Of a stretch of DNA of 12,048 nucleotides, positions 1 to 5,997 are shown piece after piece. The DNA lies in the NCBI GenBank assembly GCA_900543305.1, contig UQQZ01000076.1, forward strand, positions 1 to 12,048. Reading direction: 5' to 3'. Each line of letters opens with the position of its first letter. The stretch's first letter is position 1. The notes below the pieces were generated by a model. That model was not told the origin of the DNA. It did no database searches and saw nothing but the letters and a program-made list of their open reading frames with translations. The DNA is from an uncultured Oscillospiraceae bacterium (lineage in GTDB: Bacteria; Bacillota; Clostridia; Oscillospirales; Acutalibacteraceae). Both the position numbers and the translations under genes were made by a program.

Positions 1-21
1 AGAGGGCTTTGCCCGTCTATG

Positions 22-57
22 AAAAACCCCCGGCTTTGCCGGGGGATATTTATTTTG
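22..57. terminator. Hairpin terminator, probably bidirectional
   Basis: A perfect 8-bp stem CCCCCGGC / GCCGGGGG (27-34 and 38-45) encloses a TTT loop. On the + strand it is followed by a T-rich but interrupted tract; on the - strand it is followed by TTTTT (26-22). It most likely ends a gene lying off the left edge and insulates the operon that begins at about position 120. A smaller GGGC-TTT-GCCC hairpin (4-14) with the same loop lies just to the left. No coding sequence was recognised in 1-269. Confidence 0.75.
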
Positions 58-88
58 CAAAAAAGAGATACATTTTTGGAAATAGGCA

Positions 89-117
89 TTGACAAGTGTA
101 ATTAGTGTGTATATCAT
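89..117 (+). promoter_or_regulatory. Sigma-A-type promoter of the GntR-ABC operon
   Basis: A perfect -35 TTGACA (89-94) is followed by a 17-base spacer and a -10 TATCAT (112-117, five of six consensus bases). Transcription would begin near 124. That gives a leader of about 145 nt before the regulator start at 270. The -10 box lies inside the palindrome at 108-126, as expected for autorepression by the YtrA-type regulator. Confidence 0.7.
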
Positions 118-126
118 ATATATACA
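108..126. promoter_or_regulatory. Palindromic operator, probably for the YtrA-type repressor
   Basis: There is a perfect inverted repeat, TGTATAT-N5-ATATACA (arms 108-114 and 120-126), covering the -10 element. Dimeric GntR/YtrA regulators usually bind AT-rich palindromes over their own promoters, and the first gene downstream encodes such a regulator. The palindrome is seen; the assignment of the binding protein is inferred from position. Confidence 0.6.
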
Positions 127-129
127 ATA

Positions 130-269
130 TCTCGTTGCAAAGGGAGATTGGAGACGCCGGCGGAATGGTACCTCCCGCCGACGCACCCCCCGCCAGGGCC
201 CTGGCAGGGAATGTACCTGAGAGGCGGAGATCCGGTTTAACCCGTCTCGGGTAGGAAGGAAGTGTTGGT
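130..269 (+). promoter_or_regulatory. GC-rich structured 5' leader of the GntR-ABC operon, class unknown
   Basis: The leader contains several complementary segments. CGGCGG (158-163) pairs with CCGCCG (175-180), GCCAGGGCCCTGGC (192-205) is a perfect palindrome, and GAGACG (151-156) can pair over a long range with CGTCTC (243-248). The 3' CGTCTC can alternatively lie within a small ACCCG-TCT-CGGGT hairpin (240-252) directly before the ribosome binding site AGGAAGGA (253-260), so the two folds exclude each other. A near-identical motif, GGAATGGTACCT (162-173) and GGAATGTACCT (208-218), occurs twice, each time in or near a hairpin loop. I could not match it to a riboswitch class I know. It is GC-rich, unlike the AT-rich promoter just upstream. 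Confidence 0.45.
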
Positions 270-644
270 TTGCATATTGTCATCAGCAACCAAAGCGGAA
301 AACCCATTTATGAACAAATCGTCGAACAAGTGAAGGGTCTAATTATTGCAGGAGAACTGAAGGAAGGAGACGCCCTTCCCTCCATGCGCCTGCTGGCAAA
401 GGAACTCCGCATCAGCGTCATCACCACAAAGCGGGCTTACGAAGAATTGGAACGGGAAGGGTTTCTCTATTCCCTTACCGGAAAAGGCAGCTTTGTGGCC
501 GGCAAAAATACGGAATTTCTCAAAGAAGAACAGCTGCGAAAAGTGGAAGAACATCTGGGAGAAGCCGTGCGCGCCGCCCAGCTCTGCGGCATGGAAAAAA
601 ACGAACTCCTGGATACCCTGAACCTGCTTTGGGAGGAACAATAA
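270..644 (+). CDS. GntR-family transcriptional regulator, YtrA subfamily
   Basis: This is a 124-residue DNA-binding repressor, the usual size for YtrA-type GntR proteins, which pair an N-terminal winged helix with only a short C-terminal helical dimerisation tail. Residues 10-75 carry the GntR pattern: PIYEQIVEQVKGLI, then GELKEGDALPSMRLLAKEL, the recognition region around ISVITTKRAYEELEREG (49-65), and the wing TGKGSFV (70-76). Residues 80-124 are charged and helical. Translation appears to start at a TTG codon, because no in-frame ATG or GTG lies upstream and AGGAAGGA sits 9 bases before it. The gene is first in an operon with an ABC ATPase (16-base gap) and permease, the classic ytr arrangement. 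Members often repress their own operon and are relieved by cell-envelope antibiotics; the inducer here is unknown. Confidence 0.92.
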   Translation: MHIVISNQSGKPIYEQIVEQVKGLIIAGELKEGDALPSMRLLAKELRISVITTKRAYEELEREGFLYSLTGKGSFVAGKNTEFLKEEQLRKVEEHLGEAVRAAQLCGMEKNELLDTLNLLWEEQ

Positions 645-660
645 TTAAAGGAGTATTGCT

Positions 661-1524
661 ATGGAAAACGCCATAGAATTGCGAGGATTGCGGAAATCCT
701 ATGCCCATTTTACCTTGCAAGATCTCTCATTGACACTGCCCATGGGCAGCATCATGGGATTTATTGGGGAAAACGGTGCCGGAAAAAGCACCACCATCAA
801 AGCCATGGTCGGGTTGATTGGTCACGAGGCGGGAGAAATTCGCCTGTTGGGCAAAGATCCTGTCCTGGACCGTTCTGTCATGGAAGAGGTGGGACTGGTT
901 CTGGACAGCGGGTTCTTTCCCCCGGAAATGAACTCCCAGCAATTGGGAAAAGCCCTGCATAAATTGTACCGTCACTGGGATTGCGCATCCTACCACAACT
1001 ACCTGAACCGATTTCAGGTGGACCCCAAAAAGAAGGTAAAAAGCCTGTCTCGAGGCATGGTGATGAAGCTGTCCCTGGCGGTGGCCCTGTCTCATGGCGC
1101 CAGTCTGCTTCTCTTAGATGAACCTACCAGCGGATTGGACCCCATTGTCCGAGACGATATTTTAGACATTCTCTACGACTTCATTCAGGACGAACGGCAC
1201 AGCGTTTTTCTCTCCTCCCACATTACGGGAGATTTGGAGAAAATCGCCGACTATATTGCGTTTCTCCATGAAGGGAAATTGCTCATGGCAGGCGAAAAAG
1301 ACACGCTGCTGGAAACCTATGGAATTCTTCACTGCACCTTGGAACAGCTGAGGGAACTGCCCAACGAAGCTGTGGTGGGCTATCGGACCAGCGATTTTGG
1401 TGTGACGGCTTTGGTCAAACGGTATCGGGTTCCCGGAGCCTTTCAGGTGGAAAACGCCACCTTGGATGACATCATGCTCTATCAAATCAAAGGGAAAAAA
1501 GAGTTTGGAAAGGAGAGATGGTAA
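661..1524 (+). CDS. ABC transporter ATP-binding protein (YtrB/BcrA-like)
   Basis: This is a 287-residue cytoplasmic ATPase that would energise the permease encoded next. Visible motifs are Walker A GENGAGKST (36-44), the signature LSRGM (129-133, a variant of LSGGQ), Walker B LLLLDEP (149-155) with catalytic Glu154, the D-loop SGLDP, and the switch histidine in SSH (His187). The Q-loop region reads VGLVLDSGFF with no glutamine, as in many drug- and peptide-exporter ATPases of the CcmA/BcrA type. About 80 residues beyond the nucleotide-binding core form a C-terminal extension typical of these exporters. AAAGGAG (647-653) precedes the ATG. The stop codon is one base before the permease start. 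The substrate is not deducible; export of antimicrobial or envelope-active compounds is the likeliest role for a GntR-controlled transporter of this type. Confidence 0.93.
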   Translation: MENAIELRGLRKSYAHFTLQDLSLTLPMGSIMGFIGENGAGKSTTIKAMVGLIGHEAGEIRLLGKDPVLDRSVMEEVGLVLDSGFFPPEMNSQQLGKALHKLYRHWDCASYHNYLNRFQVDPKKKVKSLSRGMVMKLSLAVALSHGASLLLLDEPTSGLDPIVRDDILDILYDFIQDERHSVFLSSHITGDLEKIADYIAFLHEGKLLMAGEKDTLLETYGILHCTLEQLRELPNEAVVGYRTSDFGVTALVKRYRVPGAFQVENATLDDIMLYQIKGKKEFGKERW

Positions 1525-1525
1525 A

Positions 1526-2164
1526 ATGTTGGGTTTGCTCTACAAGGATTTTTTCAGCGCCAAAAAAGAATTCATCCTCTCCTTCGTTATCATAGGTCTG
1601 TTTGTGGCCTATAGCGGGGTACTGGGTCAAGAGGAAATGCTGGGCCCCACCATTGGCGTTCTCCTCTCCCTGGGCTCCATGATCCCTACCTATTCCATCT
1701 ATTACGACAAAACCTGTGGATGGAACAAGTTTGTCTGCGCCAGCCCCGCTTCCCGAACCAAAGTGGTCCTGTCCAAATATCTGATGGGGATCCTCAGCGC
1801 CCTCCTCTTTATCCTGGCGGTAATCTTAGATGATCTTGCGGCTGGTTCCCCTCTTCCAACCTGGTCCTATCCCCTTTTTCTGGGCCTCATCTTTTTTCTC
1901 CAAGCCATCATGCTTCCTGTCAGTTTAAAATTGGGACAAAATGTGGTGGTCGTCCTTTTCATGCTGCTGATCTTTCTGCCCACCGGGATTCTCTTTGGTC
2001 TGAACCGTTCGGGGATTTTAACCGACGAAGCCATTCGGGCCGCCTTTGCCTATGTGCAAACCAATGCTGCCACCTTGGCGCCTGTGGGACTCCTCCTGAC
2101 GTTGGTCCTCTATGTGGGGTCCTTCTTCCTGACCAGAGCGTTCTATGGAAAGATGGAGTTCTGA
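1526..2164 (+). CDS. ABC-2 type transporter permease
   Basis: This is a 212-residue membrane protein. The ATG at 1526 follows AGGAGAG (1511-1517) by 8 bases and the ATPase stop by one base. An in-frame start at 1466 would overlap the ATPase gene and add 20 polar residues, so it is less likely. About six hydrophobic segments are visible, at residues 16-34, 41-60, 84-102, 114-133, 139-158 and 184-204. The loop after the second helix (YYDKTCGWNKFVCASPASR, 59-77) followed by a lysine-rich start of helix 3 resembles the family in which YtrC/YtrD-like ABC-2 permeases fall. It probably assembles with two copies of the ATPase as a complete exporter. A strong terminator follows 13 bases after the stop codon, so it is the last gene of the operon. 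Confidence 0.88.
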   Translation: MLGLLYKDFFSAKKEFILSFVIIGLFVAYSGVLGQEEMLGPTIGVLLSLGSMIPTYSIYYDKTCGWNKFVCASPASRTKVVLSKYLMGILSALLFILAVILDDLAAGSPLPTWSYPLFLGLIFFLQAIMLPVSLKLGQNVVVVLFMLLIFLPTGILFGLNRSGILTDEAIRAAFAYVQTNAATLAPVGLLLTLVLYVGSFFLTRAFYGKMEF

Positions 2165-2177
2165 TCCCCCGATCCTA

Positions 2178-2222
2178 AAAATCCCGTACCCGGAGCTTCT
2201 ATGCCCGGGTGCGGGATTTTTT
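2178..2222 (+). terminator. Rho-independent terminator after the ABC exporter operon
   Basis: A 15-bp stem is formed by AAATCCCGTACCCGG and CCGGGTGCGGGATTT, with a single U-G wobble in the + strand RNA and a run of Ts at the 3' side. The mispair is a wobble only in the + strand transcript, which agrees with rightward termination. Confidence 0.92.
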
Positions 2223-2234
2223 CATGGGACTTTC

Positions 2235-2263
2235 TTGTGGTTTTTTCCTTTCGGTGCTATGAT
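2235..2263 (+). promoter_or_regulatory. Promoter of the dCTP deaminase unit
   Basis: TTGTGG (2235-2240) is followed by a 17-base spacer and TATGAT (2258-2263), with an extended -10 TGC directly in front. It lies between the upstream terminator and the deaminase start at 2327, giving a leader of about 57 nt. The -35 is weak (three of six), but the extended -10 compensates. A TTGACA at 2291-2296 has no acceptable -10 partner and would overlap the ribosome binding site. Confidence 0.55.
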
Positions 2264-2326
2264 TAAAAAAGTGTTGCAATATGCTGCTCTTTGACACCAC
2301 CCTAGATCGAAAGGATTTACAAAGCT

Positions 2327-2848
2327 ATGATACTATCGGGACGGGAAATTGAACGTCATATGGGCAAGGAAATCGTCATCGAGCCCTATGACCCCAAACG
2401 TTTAAACCCCAACAGCTACAATCTCTCCCTAAACCGGGAACTGCTGGTCTATGAAAATCGCCTGCTGGACATGAAAGTACCCAATCCGGTGGAACATCTG
2501 GTAATTCCTGACGAAGGACTTGTTCTGGATCCCAACCGGCTCTATCTGGGCAGGACCAACGAATTCACCAAGACCGACCGATTCGTCCCCATGCTGGAGG
2601 GCCGCTCCTCCATTGGACGGCTGGGACTTTTTATCCATGTCACCGCAGGATTTGGAGATGTGGGATTCGCCGGCTACTGGACCTTGGAGATCTTCTGCGT
2701 CCAACCTATCCGCATCTATCCCAATGTGGAAATCTGCCAGATTTACTACCACGACATTCTGGGTGACTATGACCGCTACGACAGTGGGAAATACCAGAAC
2801 AACACGGGAATCCAGCCCAGTCTGTTGTATCGGGATTTTGAGAAATGA
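2327..2848 (+). CDS. dcd: dCTP deaminase, possibly bifunctional dCTP deaminase/dUTPase
   Basis: This is a 173-residue cytosolic enzyme of the dUTPase fold, converting dCTP to dUTP and ammonia in dTMP synthesis; family members form trimers. Signature stretches are LNPNSYNLSL (26-35), LEGRSSIGRLGLFIHVTAGF (90-109), GFAGYWTLE with the catalytic glutamate (Glu121), and the C-terminal nucleotide-closing segment SGKYQNNTGIQPSLLY (153-168). It is slightly shorter than the E. coli enzyme (about 193). The TAGF-x-D-x-GF-x-G stretch resembles the bifunctional archaeal and mycobacterial enzymes, which go on to dUMP, more than the E. coli VTAHRID form, so direct dUMP production is possible. AAGGA (2311-2315) precedes the ATG. 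The stop overlaps the following kinase by 4 bases (ATGA), indicating translational coupling. Confidence 0.93.
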   Translation: MILSGREIERHMGKEIVIEPYDPKRLNPNSYNLSLNRELLVYENRLLDMKVPNPVEHLVIPDEGLVLDPNRLYLGRTNEFTKTDRFVPMLEGRSSIGRLGLFIHVTAGFGDVGFAGYWTLEIFCVQPIRIYPNVEICQIYYHDILGDYDRYDSGKYQNNTGIQPSLLYRDFEK

Positions 2849-3756
2849 CCGGGCCGCTTTTTCAGGAGGAAATCGGTTCCTGGGAGGACTGGGCTAAAGT
2901 CTTCCAATCCATCCCCGCCTTCACCCCTTTGGCTCGGGAAATCTGCCGCAGGGAAAAGCTTCCCTGGAAAGGACTTTCTCCGTTGACCCCAGGCACCAAC
3001 GGGGTGTTCCGCTGTGGTGACTTCGTGTTGAAGATCTTTTTTCCCAAGGAAGCAGGACCGGATCCGGAGGGGGATTTTCAAAACGAGTTGGCGGTGGCCC
3101 GCTGGGTTCTGGCACAGGGGATTCCCACGCCTGCTGTGGTGGCCCAGGGATGGGTGGAGGACAAGTACCGGTTCTTCTATCTAGTCACTCAGTTCGCCCA
3201 AGGCAGGGAAGCAGGTGACTGGCTGGTGGAAGCCTCTCCCTTGGAACAGGAAATGTTTATCCGCCGGCTCAAGGATCTGCTCCAAAAGCTCAACCGGCCT
3301 GCTTCCGGGGCCATTGCCCCCATAGATCTGAAAGACAGGGCCCGGCACAATGACCGGCTCCAAAAACTCACCCCCTCTTTGCGGGAAGAACTCCTTGCCC
3401 GTTTGGAGGGACTCACCTGGGAAAATCCTGTGCTAGTCCATGGGGACTTGACCGGGGAAAATCTCCTGGTCCGAGAGGATGGAAGTCTGGTATTGTTGGA
3501 CTGTGCAGATGCCTGCCTTGCCCCCTCATGGTATGAGCTGGGACCCTTGGTGTTTGAGCTTTTCCGTTGCCAAGGCTCCCTGCTGAAGCTCTTCGCCGGG
3601 GTTGAACGGGAATCATTTATGGAACGGGTTCTGGATTGTGTGTGCCTTCACGATTTTGGTGCTGATTTTCTCTACCAGCTGGCCCAAAAAGAAGGCCTTA
3701 CTCCCTTTACCCATCTGGATCAGGTTCGGACTGTTTTATGGGAAAGGATGAAATGA
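2845..3756 (+). CDS. APH-fold phosphotransferase (aminoglycoside phosphotransferase-like kinase)
   Basis: This is a 303-residue cytosolic small-molecule kinase of the aminoglycoside/choline kinase fold. Visible are the N-lobe strand FVLKIFF with the ATP-contacting lysine (Lys63), an acidic helix containing NELAVARWV (80-88), the catalytic loop HGDLTGEN (199-206, Asp201 as base and Asn206), and the metal-binding aspartate in VLLDCAD (Asp219). The C-terminal third is helical, as expected for a substrate-binding lobe. The family covers resistance enzymes, choline/ethanolamine, homoserine, methylthioribose and fructosamine-type kinases, and nothing here fixes the substrate; a housekeeping metabolite is likelier than an antibiotic. 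It starts inside the dCTP deaminase stop (ATGA) and ends one base before the transporter gene, so the three are probably co-translated. Its own ribosome binding site is weak. Confidence 0.88.
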   Translation: MTGPLFQEEIGSWEDWAKVFQSIPAFTPLAREICRREKLPWKGLSPLTPGTNGVFRCGDFVLKIFFPKEAGPDPEGDFQNELAVARWVLAQGIPTPAVVAQGWVEDKYRFFYLVTQFAQGREAGDWLVEASPLEQEMFIRRLKDLLQKLNRPASGAIAPIDLKDRARHNDRLQKLTPSLREELLARLEGLTWENPVLVHGDLTGENLLVREDGSLVLLDCADACLAPSWYELGPLVFELFRCQGSLLKLFAGVERESFMERVLDCVCLHDFGADFLYQLAQKEGLTPFTHLDQVRTVLWERMK

Positions 3757-3757
3757 C

Positions 3758-4621
3758 ATGTGGGTTCTATTTGCTTTTGGTTCAGCAGGATTCGCAGGTG
3801 TGACGGCCATTCTGGCCAAAGTGGGACTGCGGCGGGTGGACTCGGATTTGGCCACTGCTCTGCGCACTGGAGTGGTGCTGATATTTGCCTGGATCATGGC
3901 ATTCCTGACGGCGGGAATACCGGATTTGACCGCCATTGGATGGAAAACATATCTGTTTCTAATGCTCTCCGGCCTCTCCACCGGCGCATCCTGGATCTGC
4001 TATTTTAAGGCCCTGCAACTGGGAGACGTGAACAAGGTGGCTCCCATCGACAAAAGCTCCATTTTGCTCACCATGCTGCTGGCCTTCTTTCTTTTGGGAG
4101 AAGGGATTTCCTGGGGAAAGTTGGGGTGCATGGTACTCATTGGCGTGGGCACTTATCTGATGATTGAACGGAAAGAAACAGCCCCTGCCTCAAAGGAGGG
4201 ACACGGATGGATGTTCTATGCAATTCTCTCCGCGGTTTTCGCTGCCTTGACCACCATCCTGGGCAAAGTGGGCATCGAGTCTATCGACTCCAATCTGGGC
4301 ACCGCCATCCGTACGGTCTTTGTACTGATCCTGGCATGGATCATCGTATTCGCCCGGGGAAAACAAAGGGGAATTTCCGCCATCGACGGTAAAAGCTGGT
4401 GGTTCCTGATTTTGTCCGGTGTAGCCACCGGTCTCTCCTGGCTCTGTTATTACAGGGCTTTGCAAACAGGAAATGCTTCCCTGGTGGCGCCCATCGACAA
4501 ATTGAGCATCTTGTTCACAGTGGCATTCTCCGGAATCTTTTTAAAGGAACGGCTTTCGGCAAAATCCGGTTTAGGGCTGGCTTTGTTGACCGCAGGCACC
4601 CTCTTACTGTTGGTGGCCTGA
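3758..4621 (+). CDS. EamA/DMT-family transporter with two near-duplicate halves
   Basis: This is a 287-residue inner-membrane protein with about ten hydrophobic helices, the size of a standard drug/metabolite transporter with two EamA domains. The halves (about residues 8-137 and 150-285) are unusually alike. AILAKVGLRRVDSDLATALR aligns with TILGKVGIESIDSNLGTAIR, and SGLSTGASWICYFKALQLG with SGVATGLSWLCYYRALQTG; both halves carry APIDK-S-ILxT. A hydrophilic linker (ERKETAPASKEGHG) joins them. The ATG lies 1 base after the kinase stop, with GGAAAGG about 10 bases upstream. Family members export or import small metabolites, amino acids or nucleotide-related compounds; the substrate is unknown here, though a link to the product of the coupled kinase is possible. 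Confidence 0.9.
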   Translation: MWVLFAFGSAGFAGVTAILAKVGLRRVDSDLATALRTGVVLIFAWIMAFLTAGIPDLTAIGWKTYLFLMLSGLSTGASWICYFKALQLGDVNKVAPIDKSSILLTMLLAFFLLGEGISWGKLGCMVLIGVGTYLMIERKETAPASKEGHGWMFYAILSAVFAALTTILGKVGIESIDSNLGTAIRTVFVLILAWIIVFARGKQRGISAIDGKSWWFLILSGVATGLSWLCYYRALQTGNASLVAPIDKLSILFTVAFSGIFLKERLSAKSGLGLALLTAGTLLLLVA

Positions 4622-4636
4622 GCAAAATAAAAAATA

Positions 4637-4661
4637 GGCAGCCACCGGCTGAGATGCTGCC
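4637..4661 (+). other. Small inverted repeat before the DUF6054-like gene
   Basis: GGCAGC (4637-4642) and GCTGCC (4656-4661) form a perfect 6-bp stem with a 13-base loop. An alternative AGCC-ACC-GGCT hairpin (4640-4650) competes for the same bases. There is no T run, so it is not an ordinary terminator. The stem ends directly against the ribosome binding site AAAAGGAG (4663-4670). A role in RNA processing or stability is possible. Confidence 0.35.
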
Positions 4662-4677
4662 CAAAAGGAGAATCTCT

Positions 4678-5010
4678 ATGGCGAAATTGGAAAAGCAAGT
4701 CCACGGCAACTTTGACAGCATTCTAAACAGCCTCCATCAAGCGGTGCTGGAGGGCAGCATGTCCGCCTCCTACGAGGATGGCAGCGACTTCGCCCAAGGG
4801 GATTTCCGCTGTGCTGTGCGAGTATACGAGCGCTATAGCTGGTCCGGAGGAAACCGGGTCAGCCTCACCTTGACCCTGGCAGGCTGCGGAGGAAACTACT
4901 TTCTCTCCGCCATCACCGCCGGAGGCAGCCAGGCAACCTTTTTCAAACTGAACACCTGGGGCGAAGAAGCTTTTTTAGACACCATCGCGCCTGTGGTGGA
5001 AAATCTGTAA
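4678..5010 (+). CDS. DUF6054-like small protein
   Basis: This is a 110-residue protein of unknown function that I associate, from memory of the family pattern, with DUF6054. It begins MAKLEKQVHGNFDSIL, continues with SMSASYEDGSDF and an RCAVRVYERYSWSGGNRVSL segment, and ends with a Gly/Ala-rich LSAITAGGSQA stretch and NTWGEEAFLDTIAPVVENL. No signal peptide or membrane helix is seen, so it is probably cytosolic. The alternating hydrophobic pattern suggests an alpha/beta fold. The start chosen is the ATG at 4678, 7 bases after AAAAGGAG; an open frame extends upstream to 4399 but lies inside the transporter gene. It is 56 bases after the transporter and directly before a strong terminator. No function can be assigned. 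Confidence 0.8.
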   Translation: MAKLEKQVHGNFDSILNSLHQAVLEGSMSASYEDGSDFAQGDFRCAVRVYERYSWSGGNRVSLTLTLAGCGGNYFLSAITAGGSQATFFKLNTWGEEAFLDTIAPVVENL

Positions 5011-5021
5011 GGCAAACTCAC

Positions 5022-5059
5022 AAAAAGGGCTGTTGCAAATATGCAACAGCCCTTTTTTA
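5022..5059. terminator. Bidirectional terminator between converging units
   Basis: There is a perfect 15-bp stem (5023-5037 with 5042-5056, core GGGCTGTTGCA / TGCAACAGCCC) and a four-base loop. The flanking A run on one side and T run on the other give a U tract in both transcripts. It lies between the DUF6054-like gene (+) and the end of the SufB-like gene (-), and probably serves both. Confidence 0.93.
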
Positions 5060-5079
5060 TAGACATTCAACCCATGGAT

Positions 5080-5997
5080 TCAGCTGAGGAATCCTTCAAC
5101 AATTTTCTCTTCGGCTTCCTCTTCAGTCAAACCCAAAGTGCGCAGCTTCATGATCTGCTCCCCGGCAATCTTGCCGATGGCCGCTTCGTGAATCAGGGCA
5201 GCATCCCCATGATTGGCGGAAAGCTCCGGAGAAGCATCTACCCGGCCATGATCCGCGATAATGGCATCGCATTCGGAATGACCTGCGCAGGGAGCGTCCC
5301 CCACAATCCGGGACCGGTAGGACTGATAGCTTTCTCCCCGTGCCACAGAACGGGAGATCAAATCCGTGGAAGCCCCTTCCCCGCTCATGGTCACATCAAA
5401 ATCTGTATAGGCCTCCTGCTTGTATTCCGTCAGCAGCCGCTCTCGAATCAGGAGCTTTGCCTTGGGACCCAAAGTGGCTTTGGTAGTTCTGGTGGTGTGA
5501 TCCACGCCGCCGATCTGAGAAGTGTCCATTTCCAGAATGGCCCCTTCCTTCAAATCCACCTGTGTTACTGGGTCAATGGAACGGATTCCCGTTCCGTGAC
5601 CTGTACCCACATGTTTTTCGATGTACTTCACCCGGGCTCCCTTTTCCAGGAAGAAACGGTGAATTCCGTTGTGCCGGGCCGGTTCTCCATTTTCCGTGTG
5701 AACGCCGCATCCGGCCACGATGGTCACATCTGCCCCTTCCCCTACATAGAAATCGTTGTACACCAAGTCATCCACATCCCCGTGGGTAACACAAGCAGGA
5801 ATGGAAACGGTCTCCCCCTTGGTGCCGGGCAGAATGGTGATGTCCAGACCCGGCAGATCCTTCTTGGATTCGATCTTGATGTTCTTGGTGGACACCCGTC
5901 CCGCACATTCCCCATCCTCTCGGATGTTGAAGGCGCCTTTAAACTCTCCATTCCAATCGGACACCAATTTCAACAGTTCTTCCGTTACACTCTTCAT
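5080..5997 (-). CDS. SufB/SufD-family Fe-S cluster assembly protein (short, SmsB-like)
   Basis: This 305-residue scaffold-type protein is homologous to the beta-helix core and C-terminus of SufB/SufD but much shorter than SufB (about 465-495). Conserved parts include NDFYVGEGADVTIVAGCGVH (81-100), HNGIHRFFLEKGARVKYIEKH (109-129), SRSVARGESYQSYRSRI (215-231) and GHSECDAII (239-247). The C-terminal helical segment is LIHEAAIGKIAGEQIMKLRTLGL, then TEEEAEEKIVEGF. Cys243 and Glu271 sit where E. coli SufB has Cys405 and Glu434, residues implicated in cluster formation; other cysteines are Cys31, Cys69, Cys97 and Cys237. The gene overlaps the ATPase gene by 4 bases (ATGA), with GGGAGGCGG upstream of its start. 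No SufS, SufU or SufD lies nearby, fitting a minimal two-component (SMS-type) module. Confidence 0.9.
   Translation of the reverse strand: MKSVTEELLKLVSDWNGEFKGAFNIREDGECAGRVSTKNIKIESKKDLPGLDITILPGTKGETVSIPACVTHGDVDDLVYNDFYVGEGADVTIVAGCGVHTENGEPARHNGIHRFFLEKGARVKYIEKHVGTGHGTGIRSIDPVTQVDLKEGAILEMDTSQIGGVDHTTRTTKATLGPKAKLLIRERLLTEYKQEAYTDFDVTMSGEGASTDLISRSVARGESYQSYRSRIVGDAPCAGHSECDAIIADHGRVDASPELSANHGDAALIHEAAIGKIAGEQIMKLRTLGLTEEEAEEKIVEGFLS

Noticed and set aside
162..184. TGGTACC within the leader, resembling the conserved core of a T-box antiterminator
   Set aside because: No specifier stem, no terminator/antiterminator pair and no amino-acid-related gene downstream; the short match alone is not enough.
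2327..2848. Anti-phage dCTP deaminase defence gene
   Set aside because: The protein is the compact housekeeping form; no additional domains and no defence neighbours were found.
2845..3756. Antibiotic-resistance aminoglycoside phosphotransferase
   Set aside because: Only the general kinase fold motifs are shared; the operon context with dCTP deaminase and no mobile-element signs argue for a metabolic kinase.
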